Positions 7,592-16,600 of a stretch of 35,033 bases of DNA are shown here, piece after piece (position 1 is the first letter of the stretch; each line of letters starts with the position of its first letter). The notes under the pieces are model-generated. The model had not been told where the DNA came from, did not search any database, and saw nothing but the letters and a program-made list of their open reading frames with translations. This DNA is from Deltaproteobacteria bacterium (GTDB taxonomy: Bacteria; Myxococcota_A; Polyangia; Polyangiales; JAFGIB01): contig JAFGIB010000460.1 in assembly GCA_016929805.1 (NCBI GenBank), positions 1 to 35,033 on the forward strand, given 5' to 3'. The translations under genes and the position numbers were made by a program.

Positions 7592-9898
7592 CTATTTGTC
7601 TCCCCCACTGAGACCGCGGTCATATACCCACTGTACGACTTCATCTACGATGATATGACCCCAAGGGCCGCGTTCGCCGTCTATTATCTGTAACCTGGCT
7701 TTTTTACCTCGATAGGGTGAGATATACCATAGGCGCTGACCGATCATATCGGCGTTACATCCGGTGGCGGAAAAGACGATTTTTTCGTCGATCATCAATG
7801 CGACTCTTTCCATGCGCGAGTTACGTCCGCCTGCAAGCCCGAGTTCCATTACGTCGCCGATGAGTTCAAACGGCTCCGATATCAAATGCGCGATCGGCTC
7901 ATCACCTTTGTGCGGGTGATAAGTTGACAGGATAGAGCCGTGATTGCGCGCCAGCTCTCCCCGCCAGATAGGCTGTCTAAATATCTTGGTTTCGGCGAAA
8001 GCCGCTCCATTAATCTCAAATCGCCTTTCATCCTCGGGATCGAAATGGATCGCGCTGGCGGCGTTGGGGCGGTGCGATCGGCGAAAATCCGCGGGCATCG
8101 CCCAGCGGCTCGCGTCAACTTCGGAAGGTAACGATAATTCGAGTAAACGCCGTTCCAGCGCGCGGCGTTTCTCGGGTTGATCGACCCGCGAAAAGTAAAA
8201 CTCTTGAAAAAACCAGGCGTCGCAAGCGAGTTGTTCCCGGTCGCGTTGGCGCGGCAACGAGCTGAGGTAGGCGTCGAGTAGCCGATCGAAATCAATCATC
8301 AATCCCCCCTTTTCTCTCTGTAATGCTTTAACCGTGGCCGGCTCGTAATGCACGAGTTGAAAAACCGTCTTTCCCAAAACGAATCGCGTCCATTGATCGT
8401 ACGGCTCGGGATAAACCTCGGTGTCGCTGATATCCACCTCGCTGGCCACGATATACGGCGAAGTCGCCGACTTCTCATGTCCCGGCCGGCCGCGCCGGCT
8501 GATCGGTCGGCGCGCGATATCGCGATTGGTGATCCCGAATAGATCCACGACCTTTAATCGGGTGAAGTATCCGACCATACCTACACGATGTACGCCCAGC
8601 GTCGGCCTTAGACCCTGATCGACGAGCTGCCGTTTAAAGCTCCGCGCCCATCGAAAACCGATGGAATCTATAATAATCGGCGAAAAGGATTTGAGCCGAT
8701 AGAAACTGCGTTCGTCGGATATTCCCCACTTTTGCTCCCAGGGTCTGATCAATTCGACGGGCACAGCCGCGATCGAGAGCAACAGCAGGGACAAACCGAC
8801 CGCGCAATAACGCCCCCGGGACCATAGCTCCCTGAGAGCCACCTCCGCCGCGATCAACAACGGGGCGATTAGTGAAACCAGCAATCGGCCGTACATGAAG
8901 TCGCCCCCGATCTTCGCGAGATAAAAGAGATACAAGGGCACGCTGAAGAGAAGATACCTGCCGAAGAGCGAGTGACGGCGGAGAAAGAGCGTATACAGGA
9001 TCAGCGGTGAAGCGGCCCAGAAGCCGCTTCCGATGAAAAAAGATAATAGATATACACCGCCCTGGCTGAAATAGGAGAGCTGCGCCGATTTCGCATAAAA
9101 GGTATTGGGGAAAAAGTCGCCGTAATAGCACCAGCGCCAAAAAAAATAGGGTAGATAGATCAATAGAAAAGGCGCCGCATAGCGGATTAGATCAGCGCGG
9201 TTTCTCCCCGACATAGCCATGGCGACGCCCAAGGTCAGGAAAAAAATCGCGTGATCCGGATGGGTCATGATCGCGGCCACGCCCAAGAGGCCGCAGCTCG
9301 TCGCGGCGCCGGCAAGCGCGCGTTGCAACGCAAGCAGCGCGAACGCGGCCGCCGCCATGGTCTCCAACCCCGAGGTCGAAAAAGAGACCATCACGGCGTT
9401 GGTCGCGACCCAGATCGCGGCGATCGATACGGCGGGCGCCTCGCCCCGCGGCGATAAGGCGCGCGCGAGCCGCCAGACCAACGCGATGAGCGACGCGAAA
9501 CAGCAAAGACCGACGACTATCGACCCTTGGCCGGGATCGATTCCGAGAGCGATGAACATTGCGCTGAGCATGGTCCACAAAAAATTGGTGTAGCCCTCCA
9601 CGCGCTCGCCCGGATTGAAAACCAACCCCTTCGCTTCGGCCAGGTTGGCGGCGTAACGATACGAGATAAAAGCGTCGTCGCTGATCCAGCTTAGCTTTAT
9701 TCCCCATATTATACCGCTGGCTACGGCGACGAATAAAACCACCCGCGATATGGCGGCGCGTTGCCTCGTCCCCAGTCGCCGGTGTAGTTGGGGAGGCACG
9801 GAGACGAGCGCCAGGAGAAAAAAAAACAACGCGATCTCCCACTTGGATATCAGCTCGGGAACTAAACGCGAAAGCATTTCGGCTGGCGGGTTACTCAT
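7592..9898 (-). CDS. GT-C membrane glycosyltransferase, long form (ArnT/AftB-like fold)
   Basis: The protein is 768 residues from the ATG at 9898. The frame stays open to 10003, but those extra residues lack any membrane or domain character. About ten hydrophobic segments occupy residues 20-400. The first large periplasmic loop holds DDAFISYRY (74 onward) and NPGERVEGYTNFLW. The adjacent acidic pair is where GT-C enzymes place their catalytic Asp, and similar sequences occur in polyprenyl-phosphate-sugar transferases such as actinobacterial arabinofuranosyltransferases. The C-terminal 350 residues are soluble and probably periplasmic. I infer transfer of a sugar from a lipid carrier to an envelope acceptor; sugar and acceptor are unknown. 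A shorter paralogue is transcribed divergently from the other side of the intergenic region. The ribosome site is weak. Confidence 0.75.
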   Translation of the reverse strand: MSNPPAEMLSRLVPELISKWEIALFFFLLALVSVPPQLHRRLGTRQRAAISRVVLFVAVASGIIWGIKLSWISDDAFISYRYAANLAEAKGLVFNPGERVEGYTNFLWTMLSAMFIALGIDPGQGSIVVGLCCFASLIALVWRLARALSPRGEAPAVSIAAIWVATNAVMVSFSTSGLETMAAAAFALLALQRALAGAATSCGLLGVAAIMTHPDHAIFFLTLGVAMAMSGRNRADLIRYAAPFLLIYLPYFFWRWCYYGDFFPNTFYAKSAQLSYFSQGGVYLLSFFIGSGFWAASPLILYTLFLRRHSLFGRYLLFSVPLYLFYLAKIGGDFMYGRLLVSLIAPLLIAAEVALRELWSRGRYCAVGLSLLLLSIAAVPVELIRPWEQKWGISDERSFYRLKSFSPIIIDSIGFRWARSFKRQLVDQGLRPTLGVHRVGMVGYFTRLKVVDLFGITNRDIARRPISRRGRPGHEKSATSPYIVASEVDISDTEVYPEPYDQWTRFVLGKTVFQLVHYEPATVKALQREKGGLMIDFDRLLDAYLSSLPRQRDREQLACDAWFFQEFYFSRVDQPEKRRALERRLLELSLPSEVDASRWAMPADFRRSHRPNAASAIHFDPEDERRFEINGAAFAETKIFRQPIWRGELARNHGSILSTYHPHKGDEPIAHLISEPFELIGDVMELGLAGGRNSRMERVALMIDEKIVFSATGCNADMIGQRLWYISPYRGKKARLQIIDGERGPWGHIIVDEVVQWVYDRGLSGGDK

Positions 9899-10060
9899 TT
9901 TGCTCGCGCCCCAGTCGGATGCTCTAGGCCACGAGCGCCCGGGCGGCAAGGTGAACCGACGGTCGCCGGAAAAATTGTCGCTTGACCCGCGTCCCGAGGA
10001 CAAACAAATTCCGATTTCGTTCGCGATTTCTCCGCGATTGAGGCCGCAACCGGATAATCA

Positions 10061-11719
10061 ATGCGAGAATACCTCAACGATATATCGGAAGCTAACCGAC
10101 GCCTGGGTATGCGTTTGAGAGCCGATCCCAAGACCCGCTGGGCAATGATTCCGGGAGATTGGCGTTTTCATCCATACTTGTTTCTCGCTCTCGCAACCCT
10201 TATCGTGGCCGCGCTGCTCGCGATCGGAGCGTTCGCCTGGTGGGCAAACCGGGTGGTTTTCGACGACGCGTATATTTCATATCGTTACGCCGAAAATCTG
10301 ATCAAGGGCAACGGCCTGGTCTACAACCCGGGCGAACGGGTGGAGGGGTATACGAATTTCTTATGGGTGTTGATCGGTGCGGCCGCGTTGGCCATCGGCT
10401 GGGACGCCTCTGAAGCCACGCAATACCTGGGAGTGGCGGCCTACCTCGTTACTTTAGCTATCACGTCGATTTTTTTCTTGATCAAGGTCGTCGAACGGCG
10501 GGTCACCCCGCTATTGCTATTACCCTTTCTACTCACCCTGGTTCTGCCCGGGGGTTATGCCGCGAGTTCCGGAAGCGGGTTGGAAACGAGTTTTGTCGCC
10601 CTACTTCTACTCGCCATGGGTTATTTTAGATATATTCACCAGCCGAGCTCGAGGTTTGGGCGGAGCGCGATGTTGTTGTTGCCGTCCGTGGCTTGTCTCA
10701 CGCGCGTCGAGAGCGTGCTCGCGGTGTTTGCCCGGGCCGTCGCTACAGTGGTGTACGAACGCCGATTGCGGCGATCGTTTCGCTCGGCGTTGAGCCGGAC
10801 CGCGCTTGAGGTTGCGCCCACGGTTTTTGTCGTGCTCGGATATCTTGGATGGAAGTTGTCTTATTACGGCGATATCTTGCCGAATTCCTACTACGCCAAA
10901 GGGGCTGATCAATTCAATTTCGCGGCCGGCTTCCTCTACCTCAAAGCCTTTTGCCAAAGCAATCCGCAGGTTTTTCCGCTCTTTGTTCTGATCGCGATCG
11001 GATGGATATCGCTTAAATCCGCTCGGACTGCGGCTTTTTACACCTACGGGTCAATCACGATCGTTCTTTACTTATCGTATATCGTCAAGGTAGGCGGCGA
11101 TTTTATGCAGTACCGTTTTGTTTGGCAGTTATATCCTCTCTATGTTGTTCTTTCGATCGTCGGGCTCGCGTCGGTAACGCGCAATACCGTCGCCGTGGCA
11201 TTGCTCTTGTCCGCGACCGTTGTCATGGGCTCGGTCCATGACGTGGTGTTGGAGAAACGCTACGGTATGCAATCGTTGGAGGAGATGAACCGGTACGCCA
11301 CCGAGGGCAGAGAGATCGGCCCTTTGCTCTCAAAGCTGTTGCCCGAAAAAACCGTGATCGCGACCACCCTGGCCGGGACGATGGCGTATCGATCGCGCTT
11401 GAAAATTATCGATCAATGGGGGCTGAACGATAGTTACGTCAGGCATTACCCGCGACCGCACAATTACTTCAGAGGACACCGGAAATACGCCACCGACGAA
11501 CATCTGAAAAAACGCGGCGTTAGCCTCTGTTTCGCCCATCCAGTCGTGTGCAAATGCTCTGCTCTTTGTAAACAAAATCTGCCCAATGTCTTTATTCGAA
11601 TGGGAGACAACCGCTGCCTGCGCTCTTGGTACTTCCAACAAAAAGACCAGCTTACCGAATACTTTTGTGAGCATCCGCAATGGTTTATACTACACAATGT
11701 CGAGTGTAAACGGCGCTGA
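10061..11719 (+). CDS. GT-C membrane glycosyltransferase, short paralogue
   Basis: A 552-residue protein with about ten membrane segments between residues 38 and 390. It has DDAYISYRYAENL (68 onward) and NPGERVEGYTNFLWVL, almost identical to the divergent neighbour over this stretch, so the two genes probably arose by duplication. The soluble C-terminal part is shorter (about 150 residues) and has a Cys-rich patch (CFAHPVVCKCSALC) absent from the paralogue. Acidic residues 68-69 are the probable catalytic Asp pair. A lipid-linked sugar donor is inferred from the GT-C fold. Start choice is uncertain: ATG codons at 10061, 10109 and 10145 are all in frame and none has a clear Shine-Dalgarno sequence. 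The hydrophobic region begins only after the third. Confidence 0.75.
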   Translation: MREYLNDISEANRRLGMRLRADPKTRWAMIPGDWRFHPYLFLALATLIVAALLAIGAFAWWANRVVFDDAYISYRYAENLIKGNGLVYNPGERVEGYTNFLWVLIGAAALAIGWDASEATQYLGVAAYLVTLAITSIFFLIKVVERRVTPLLLLPFLLTLVLPGGYAASSGSGLETSFVALLLLAMGYFRYIHQPSSRFGRSAMLLLPSVACLTRVESVLAVFARAVATVVYERRLRRSFRSALSRTALEVAPTVFVVLGYLGWKLSYYGDILPNSYYAKGADQFNFAAGFLYLKAFCQSNPQVFPLFVLIAIGWISLKSARTAAFYTYGSITIVLYLSYIVKVGGDFMQYRFVWQLYPLYVVLSIVGLASVTRNTVAVALLLSATVVMGSVHDVVLEKRYGMQSLEEMNRYATEGREIGPLLSKLLPEKTVIATTLAGTMAYRSRLKIIDQWGLNDSYVRHYPRPHNYFRGHRKYATDEHLKKRGVSLCFAHPVVCKCSALCKQNLPNVFIRMGDNRCLRSWYFQQKDQLTEYFCEHPQWFILHNVECKRR

Positions 11720-11805
11720 AGACGCTCGCTCGAAGACCGCGATTGAAACCTAATGTGGCAGAAACCCCGCCGGAGTAAACCGCTTCACTCGCGAGAAACA
11801 GGGCA

Positions 11806-11825
11806 AAGCGAGCGTGTGCTCGCTT
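11806..11825 (+). terminator. Hairpin downstream of the short GT-C gene
   Basis: AAGCGAGC and GCTCGCTT form a perfect 8-bp stem around a GTGT loop, 86 nt past the stop codon. Only TTGTTG follows, so termination strength is doubtful. Being a perfect inverted repeat, it could serve either strand or be a binding site. Confidence 0.4.
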
Positions 11826-11930
11826 GTTGCGTCGCTCGCCCGGAAGGCTCGGCGCGCGCGTATCTCACGGCTTTTTCCCCCTTTCCGCTCGACGTCATCA
11901 ACCGTGTTCGGGTAAGATAAGGCGAATAAC

Positions 11931-12749
11931 TTGCAGGTTTCCGCTAGCGTTAAAACGACTTTATTTCTTTTATTGTCGGTCATTTCAGGCGCAATCGCTC
12001 TATGGCTACCGCGTCCCGTCGCTCCGATCGAGCTGCCGAGTTTAAAGCTCGACAAACGCCAAGTTGAGCGGGTTATTCGCGAGGATCGGGTGTTGGCGAA
12101 AAGACCTCTCGCCTCGGAAGAAGCCGCTCGGATTCAAGCGCTGGTATTGGAAAAAGGCGAGTCGGAAAGAGAAGCGACCGAGCCGTTGCACCGATTTCAG
12201 CGTCGTCGCCTCGATCTTGCCCGCGCCGTCGTCGCGCTTCGCGAGCGGCGGGGCGATCAAGCACTGGTAGCGTTGCGGGCAAAAGCAGTCGAGATGCTCG
12301 AGAAAGCCTTGGCTTTACAGCTTTCGAAACGAGAATCGCAAGGGGTTTTGGGGGCCTTTCCGGTCTATCTCGAGCGTTACGGCGCGACCCGAAACGGCGA
12401 GATCGTCGCTCCGCGCTTCTTGATTAGGACCATGTATAAATCGCGATGGAACGTCACCGTGGGACTGGATCCCACCTTCTTGTTTAAGCCCGTGGAGCGC
12501 CTCGCTCATTTCGGTTGGCTCGCGCTTCACGCGGACAATGCGCCGATACAGCTACGTATCAAAGCGTTACAGCAATACGCCCTGGCTGGAGGCCGACAAG
12601 TCGCCGAAGCCAACGGAGTGCTGCATTTTTTAGCGGGAAATTATCCGCAAGCGGTTCGTTTTCTCTCTGCCGCGTATCAGCAAAAAGGTTCGTTTCGACT
12701 GCGTAACTACCTGCTCGGAGCGAAAAAAGCGGGCGAACGGGGCGACTGA
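11931..12749 (+). CDS. Membrane-anchored helical protein of unknown function
   Basis: A 272-residue product, not recognised. Residues 8-26 form one hydrophobic segment, an uncleaved anchor or signal sequence. Residues 38-150 are charged and helical (Arg/Glu/Lys/Leu-rich) with coiled-coil character. The last 80 residues have an alternating Ala/Leu pattern reminiscent of one or two TPR-like helical hairpins (YALAGGRQVAEANGVLHFLA region). The start is a TTG preceded by AAGG about 13 nt upstream; no ATG or GTG near it would keep the hydrophobic segment. It is the only gene between the GT-C pair and pssA. A scaffold role in the envelope is a guess. Confidence 0.6.
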   Translation: MQVSASVKTTLFLLLSVISGAIALWLPRPVAPIELPSLKLDKRQVERVIREDRVLAKRPLASEEAARIQALVLEKGESEREATEPLHRFQRRRLDLARAVVALRERRGDQALVALRAKAVEMLEKALALQLSKRESQGVLGAFPVYLERYGATRNGEIVAPRFLIRTMYKSRWNVTVGLDPTFLFKPVERLAHFGWLALHADNAPIQLRIKALQQYALAGGRQVAEANGVLHFLAGNYPQAVRFLSAAYQQKGSFRLRNYLLGAKKAGERGD

Positions 12750-13234
12750 CTCTTCTGGACACCGGCGAGCGGATACCGTAAGCTTTGATCAGCGTACTGA
12801 TCGGGTTGAAACCATCATGATTTTACGCTCTATCGAGGTCATCCGCGGTCGCACTCGGGTTCTTAGGACCCCGCGCGCGGCCGCCGAAAACGTGCAGCTT
12901 AGGCGGCCGGTCGGAATAAACCCGCCAACTGCGGCCGCGCCCGGTCTGGGCGGATTTATTTCGAACAGCCTCCTTAGCGTGCTTGTGTCCGCTTCGCGCA
13001 GTGCGTCTGTAGGGACAACCGCTGCTCGCTCTGATATTGTCGCTGCCGTCGCATTGTCTGAAAAAATTCTGCGTCCGACCGTAGCTTGTAAGAAAGCGAT
13101 GGCGCTCGGCGGAGCGATACCGGGGATCGGGAGCGTCTCGCGCGCTAATTGGGTTGCGTTTGATCTGTTCGAGACCGGGATGGCGTCGCTCCCGGCTCTT
13201 CTGCCACCGTTTTTTAAAAGAGGAGCTCGCGTCG
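12750..13234. other. 485-nt gene-free stretch before pssA
   Basis: No convincing gene. An open frame on each strand spans much of it, but neither has a ribosome site, domain-like composition or recognisable motif. Visible signals are a short inverted repeat GATCAG-CGTA-CTGATC (about 12786-12801), a GC-rich inverted repeat at 12875-12940, and the strong ribosome site of pssA at 13219-13225. The length is unusual for this compact window and suits a regulatory leader or a decayed gene. Confidence 0.5.
12875..12940 (+). promoter_or_regulatory. Nested inverted repeat upstream of pssA
   Basis: GCGCGGCCGC (12875-12884) pairs perfectly with GCGGCCGCGC (12931-12940). Inside the loop, GGCGG (12902-12906) pairs with CCGCC (12922-12926). 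Because GCGGCCGC is itself palindromic, the outer pairing may be fortuitous. It could be a structured leader if transcription starts upstream. Confidence 0.3.
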
Positions 13235-14038
13235 GTGCGTATCAATCTTCGTAAAAGCCTTTTTATCCTTCCCAACCTATTCACCTTATCCAGTATTTTC
13301 TGCGGCTTTTACGCGACCTTTCTCTGTTCCTCGGGGGCGACCGACGACGACCTCTATCGCGCTTCGTTGATGATTATCTTCGCTATTTTTTTCGATACCG
13401 TCGACGGACGCGTCGCCCGTCTGACCCGTACCCAAAGCGCCTTTGGCATCCAAATCGATTCGCTGGCGGATATCGTCTCTTTCGGCATCGCGCCGGCGCT
13501 GTTGGTGCATCGCTGGGCGCTCGAGCCTCTCGGGCTACTCGCCATCCTCGCGAGTTTCGCCTTTGTGGCTTGCGGCGCCATCCGTTTAGCGCGTTTCAAC
13601 GTGCTCAGCATGACGCGCGACGGAAGCCCGGGTAAGCCGAGTAAATATATCTTGGGTCTGCCGATACCGGGCGCGGCGGGTATTTTGGTTTCTCTGGTCG
13701 TGGCCAATCACGCGGTCGCCGGACAGCTTTCGGGCTCGCCGATCTTGATCCTCTGCGTGGTGATCGCGCTCTCGTTATTCATGATAAGCACGATCAAGTT
13801 CCGTTCCTTCAAGGATCTGCGCATGTCGTGGAGAACCTTGCTGCTTTTGTCTTTCGCCATCGGCTCGAGCGCGGTCGTCGCTCTCAGATTCCACGTCTCT
13901 TTCGCATTGATCTGGCTGCTTTCGAGCTACGTCGCGATCGGGCTGTTCGAGACGCTTTACTCGCTGAGCAAGCGCGTTTTAAAACAACGCAGGCTGGAGC
14001 GCCGCAGCGAAGACCCCGGGGAGATAACCGGGGGATAG
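13235..14038 (+). CDS. pssA: CDP-diacylglycerol--serine O-phosphatidyltransferase
   Basis: A 267-residue integral membrane enzyme of the CDP-alcohol phosphatidyltransferase family. It joins serine to CDP-diacylglycerol to make phosphatidylserine, the precursor of phosphatidylethanolamine. The complete signature DG-x2-AR-x8-G-x3-D-x3-D is present, starting at Asp57 (DGRVAR...FGIQIDSLAD). About six to eight membrane segments follow the pattern of the Bacillus-type PssA, including the N-terminal LFILPNLFTLSS typical of that group. The frame stays open upstream to 13154, but the GTG at 13235 has AGAGGAG 9 nt before it, which decides the start. No phosphatidylserine decarboxylase gene lies in the window, although the two are often neighbours. 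Confidence 0.88.
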   Translation: MRINLRKSLFILPNLFTLSSIFCGFYATFLCSSGATDDDLYRASLMIIFAIFFDTVDGRVARLTRTQSAFGIQIDSLADIVSFGIAPALLVHRWALEPLGLLAILASFAFVACGAIRLARFNVLSMTRDGSPGKPSKYILGLPIPGAAGILVSLVVANHAVAGQLSGSPILILCVVIALSLFMISTIKFRSFKDLRMSWRTLLLLSFAIGSSAVVALRFHVSFALIWLLSSYVAIGLFETLYSLSKRVLKQRRLERRSEDPGEITGG

Positions 14039-14075
14039 ATCAACGGCGATAGAAAATCGGCAAGCTTTTGACTCT

Positions 14076-14094
14076 CCCGAGCTTTCGGGTTTAT
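14076..14094 (+). terminator. Small intrinsic terminator after pssA
   Basis: CCCGA-GCTT-TCGGG followed by TTTAT lies 38 nt past the pssA stop and just before the dehydrogenase start. The stem has 5 bp and the T-run is short, so read-through into the next gene is likely. Confidence 0.4.
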
Positions 14095-14104
14095 ACGAGC
14101 TCAT

Positions 14105-14905
14105 ATGAATACACACAACAAGACGACTGCTTTGGTTACCGGTTCCTCCTCGGGTATCGGCCGGGAAATCGCCCGCGAGCTGGCAAAGGACGGGTGCGAT
14201 CTCGTGCTTACGGCGAGGCGTCTCGATCGATTAAAAGAATTAAAGGGCGAGCTTGAATCGCGTCATCCCATCGAGGTGATGGTGATCCAAGGCGACTTGG
14301 CGGATCCAAGCACGCCGCAAGCGCTTTACCGCGAACTCGCCGCGGCCGATAAGCGGATTAATTTTCTGGTCAACAACGCCGGTTACGGCAATCCCCGAAC
14401 CTATCTCGATAGCGGCTGGATAGAGCACGCGTCGCTGATCCAAGTCATGTTGACCTCGGCATGCGAGCTGACGCATCTTTTATTACCCTCGATGGTGGCC
14501 GAAGGCTACGGGCGGATTATCAATGTCGCCTCGATGGCCGGTTATTTGCCGGGCACTTTCGGAAATACCCTTTACGGCGCGAGTAAATCGTTTTTGATCA
14601 AGTTCACCGAATCGCTCTCTCTCGAGCTTGAGAATAGCGGCGTTAAGCTGTGCGCGGTCTGTCCGGGATTCACCTATTCCGAGTTCCACGACGTCACCGG
14701 CACGCGAGCCGCGTTGAGCTGGTTGCCGGGCTTCATGTGGATGGACGCGAACACGGTGGCGCGACAAAGCATCAAAGCGGTAAATCAGGGGCGGGTGGTC
14801 TATATCAACGGCGTGATTAACCGGCTCGTGCTCGACGGGGCGAAGCTGTTGCCTCAAAGGGCCGCTTTAGAGATCAGCCGCAGACGGTCCAAGATGACGG
14901 AATAG
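14105..14905 (+). CDS. Short-chain dehydrogenase/reductase (DltE-like)
   Basis: A 266-residue classical SDR. The dinucleotide motif TGSSSGIG is at 12-19, NNAG at 90-93, catalytic Ser143 and the Tyr157-x3-Lys161 pair in YGASK. Arg38-Arg39 after the second strand favours NADPH over NADH. Members of this subgroup reduce ketones or oxidise alcohols; the substrate is not predictable. The gene follows pssA in the same direction, with a weak terminator-like hairpin between. It is convergent with the GT39 gene, whose stop lies only 6 nt away. No strong ribosome site precedes the ATG. Confidence 0.85.
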   Translation: MNTHNKTTALVTGSSSGIGREIARELAKDGCDLVLTARRLDRLKELKGELESRHPIEVMVIQGDLADPSTPQALYRELAAADKRINFLVNNAGYGNPRTYLDSGWIEHASLIQVMLTSACELTHLLLPSMVAEGYGRIINVASMAGYLPGTFGNTLYGASKSFLIKFTESLSLELENSGVKLCAVCPGFTYSEFHDVTGTRAALSWLPGFMWMDANTVARQSIKAVNQGRVVYINGVINRLVLDGAKLLPQRAALEISRRRSKMTE

Positions 14906-14911
14906 CCGCCG

Positions 14912-16600
14912 TTACCTCGTTTTCGAGCGACGGCCCCGTGGTTTTGGATTCTCGTAAACCGAGATGATCGGAACGCCGTCGTAGGTCAGGACGTAAACCG
15001 GCTGAACGGTTCCGTAAACCGTCCAGATTTGAAAATCGACCTCGGCGAAATGCTGCTCGTGGTGAACCATCGCGTAATCCGCGGTCGCAATGTCGGGCGC
15101 CGCCCGAATCGTATGCTTTAGCCGCCCATCGCGCGACAACATTTGCCAAGCCTTATAGGTCGTATCGCAGAGCCATACGCTTTCGCCCGGATGAAGCCGG
15201 CGGTTGAAAAAATCGACCAGGCTCCCGGTCGTATACCCCCAATACTGCCTGTTCATACCGAGATCGGCCGAGCCGGGGACAAAACCAGCGGCAAAACCGT
15301 AATGGGAAAGCGCAAAGGGATGACTGTGCTCGGTCTCCACCACGGCCGGCGCGAGCAACAAAGCGAGGCAGATCAACGGCGCCGCCAAGGCATTTTTTTT
15401 GGGCAGCCGGTTAGCCAGCGCTTCGCTGACGCGATCAAAGCCTACCCCGGCAAACAGCGCGACAAAAGGATAAGCCGTCAGCCAGTGCTTGGTGCCGCCG
15501 AAAATCGGCGTCGACGGCAACGCGATCAGAACCAGCGGCGCGAGCATCGATCCGATAAACAACAGCGTTGTCTGACGCGGATCACCCGTTGCGTCTCGAA
15601 CGGAGAAAGCTCGCTTTCGCGCGAATAGATAGCTTAAAAGGGGACGCAGCTTGAGCGCGAGGCCCGCGACGCATAACATAAGCGTGGCCAACGGAACCGT
15701 GAAAAGGGTCATCACCCAAGGATAAGAGATTGGAAACGGCGGCCTGAAGTAGTTAACGCCGAAATAGGCCATGTTGTAGTAGACGTGATGGGCGTGAAAG
15801 GCGACGTACTCCACAATTCTCGGCCAAGTGTCGGTCCACAACCAAGGCCAGCTTCCGATGAAGATCGCCGGTCCGATGAACAGCATCGAAATCAACCAAT
15901 AGGGCACGAGCCCGAGCGATTTACCCTCGCCGTTTTTGCGCGCCCTGAGCTCAACCACTGTAACCCACGAGAAATGAATCGCGAAGATCGCGGGCAAGAC
16001 CCAACTGTTGTGCTTGGTCGCCAGGGCCATACCGAAAATGACCCCGAGTAGCAGCGTCCACGCCAGGCTGGTTAAGGCGCGCCAATAGGCGTAGATGACA
16101 AGGGTGGTCATGAGCGCGATGGGAACGTCAAACGCCGCCAGATGCGCGTGGTAAAAAAGCCGCGGCATCAACGCGAAGCCTAACGAGGCGAAAAGCCCGG
16201 CCGATCGACCGATGCTGCGGGCGCCGAAAATGTAGATCAACCAAAGCAGAAGTCCGGCGCTCAGCATGCCGAAAAAGCGATAGCTGAGTGAGTCGTGCGA
16301 GAATACTCCCCAGGCGCGATGCGCGAGATAGCTGAATGAGAAAAGGGATTTGAACAGCGGGGGGTGCTCGTGGTTGACCCGCCAAACGCGATCGATGAAC
16401 TCTTTATAAAACGCCTCGTCTCGACCGCACACGAGCGCGTCAAACCACTCGGCATAACTCTCGGCGGCAATCGCGTAGAAACTCTCGTCGCGAGACATGC
16501 CGAGATCGGGCGCGGTCGCGATCAGCAGCGCGAGATAGATAAGCATCAAGGCCGCGCCCACGGCGTGGTCGCGTATCGTGAGCTCGCGATCCCGCCTCAT
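14912..16600 (-). CDS. GT39/ArnT-type membrane glycosyltransferase
   Basis: A 562-residue polytopic protein with about eleven membrane segments and a C-terminal soluble tail of about 130 residues. The first periplasmic loop contains GMSRDESFY (Asp38-Glu39), the position of the catalytic acid in PMT/ArnT enzymes. NHEHPPL follows, similar to the second conserved loop of that family. Such enzymes move a sugar or aminosugar from a polyprenyl-phosphate carrier to protein, lipid A or glycan outside the inner membrane. Its ATG overlaps the stop of the upstream unknown gene (ATGA), so the two are translationally coupled and probably cooperate. The acceptor is unknown. Confidence 0.8.
   Translation of the reverse strand: MRRDRELTIRDHAVGAALMLIYLALLIATAPDLGMSRDESFYAIAAESYAEWFDALVCGRDEAFYKEFIDRVWRVNHEHPPLFKSLFSFSYLAHRAWGVFSHDSLSYRFFGMLSAGLLLWLIYIFGARSIGRSAGLFASLGFALMPRLFYHAHLAAFDVPIALMTTLVIYAYWRALTSLAWTLLLGVIFGMALATKHNSWVLPAIFAIHFSWVTVVELRARKNGEGKSLGLVPYWLISMLFIGPAIFIGSWPWLWTDTWPRIVEYVAFHAHHVYYNMAYFGVNYFRPPFPISYPWVMTLFTVPLATLMLCVAGLALKLRPLLSYLFARKRAFSVRDATGDPRQTTLLFIGSMLAPLVLIALPSTPIFGGTKHWLTAYPFVALFAGVGFDRVSEALANRLPKKNALAAPLICLALLLAPAVVETEHSHPFALSHYGFAAGFVPGSADLGMNRQYWGYTTGSLVDFFNRRLHPGESVWLCDTTYKAWQMLSRDGRLKHTIRAAPDIATADYAMVHHEQHFAEVDFQIWTVYGTVQPVYVLTYDGVPIISVYENPKPRGRRSKTR

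Noticed and set aside
9899..10003. N-terminal extension of the long GT-C enzyme
   Set aside because: Gly/Ser/Arg-rich, no domain character; the ATG at 9898 fits the membrane topology better.
12817..13254. Open frame of 145 codons on the plus strand upstream of and overlapping pssA
   Set aside because: No ribosome site, no recognisable motif, low-complexity Ala/Ser/Arg composition, and it runs into the start of pssA in another frame.
12823..13284. Open frame of 153 codons on the minus strand in the same gap
   Set aside because: Arg-rich composition typical of an antisense shadow; overlaps the pssA start and has no ribosome site.
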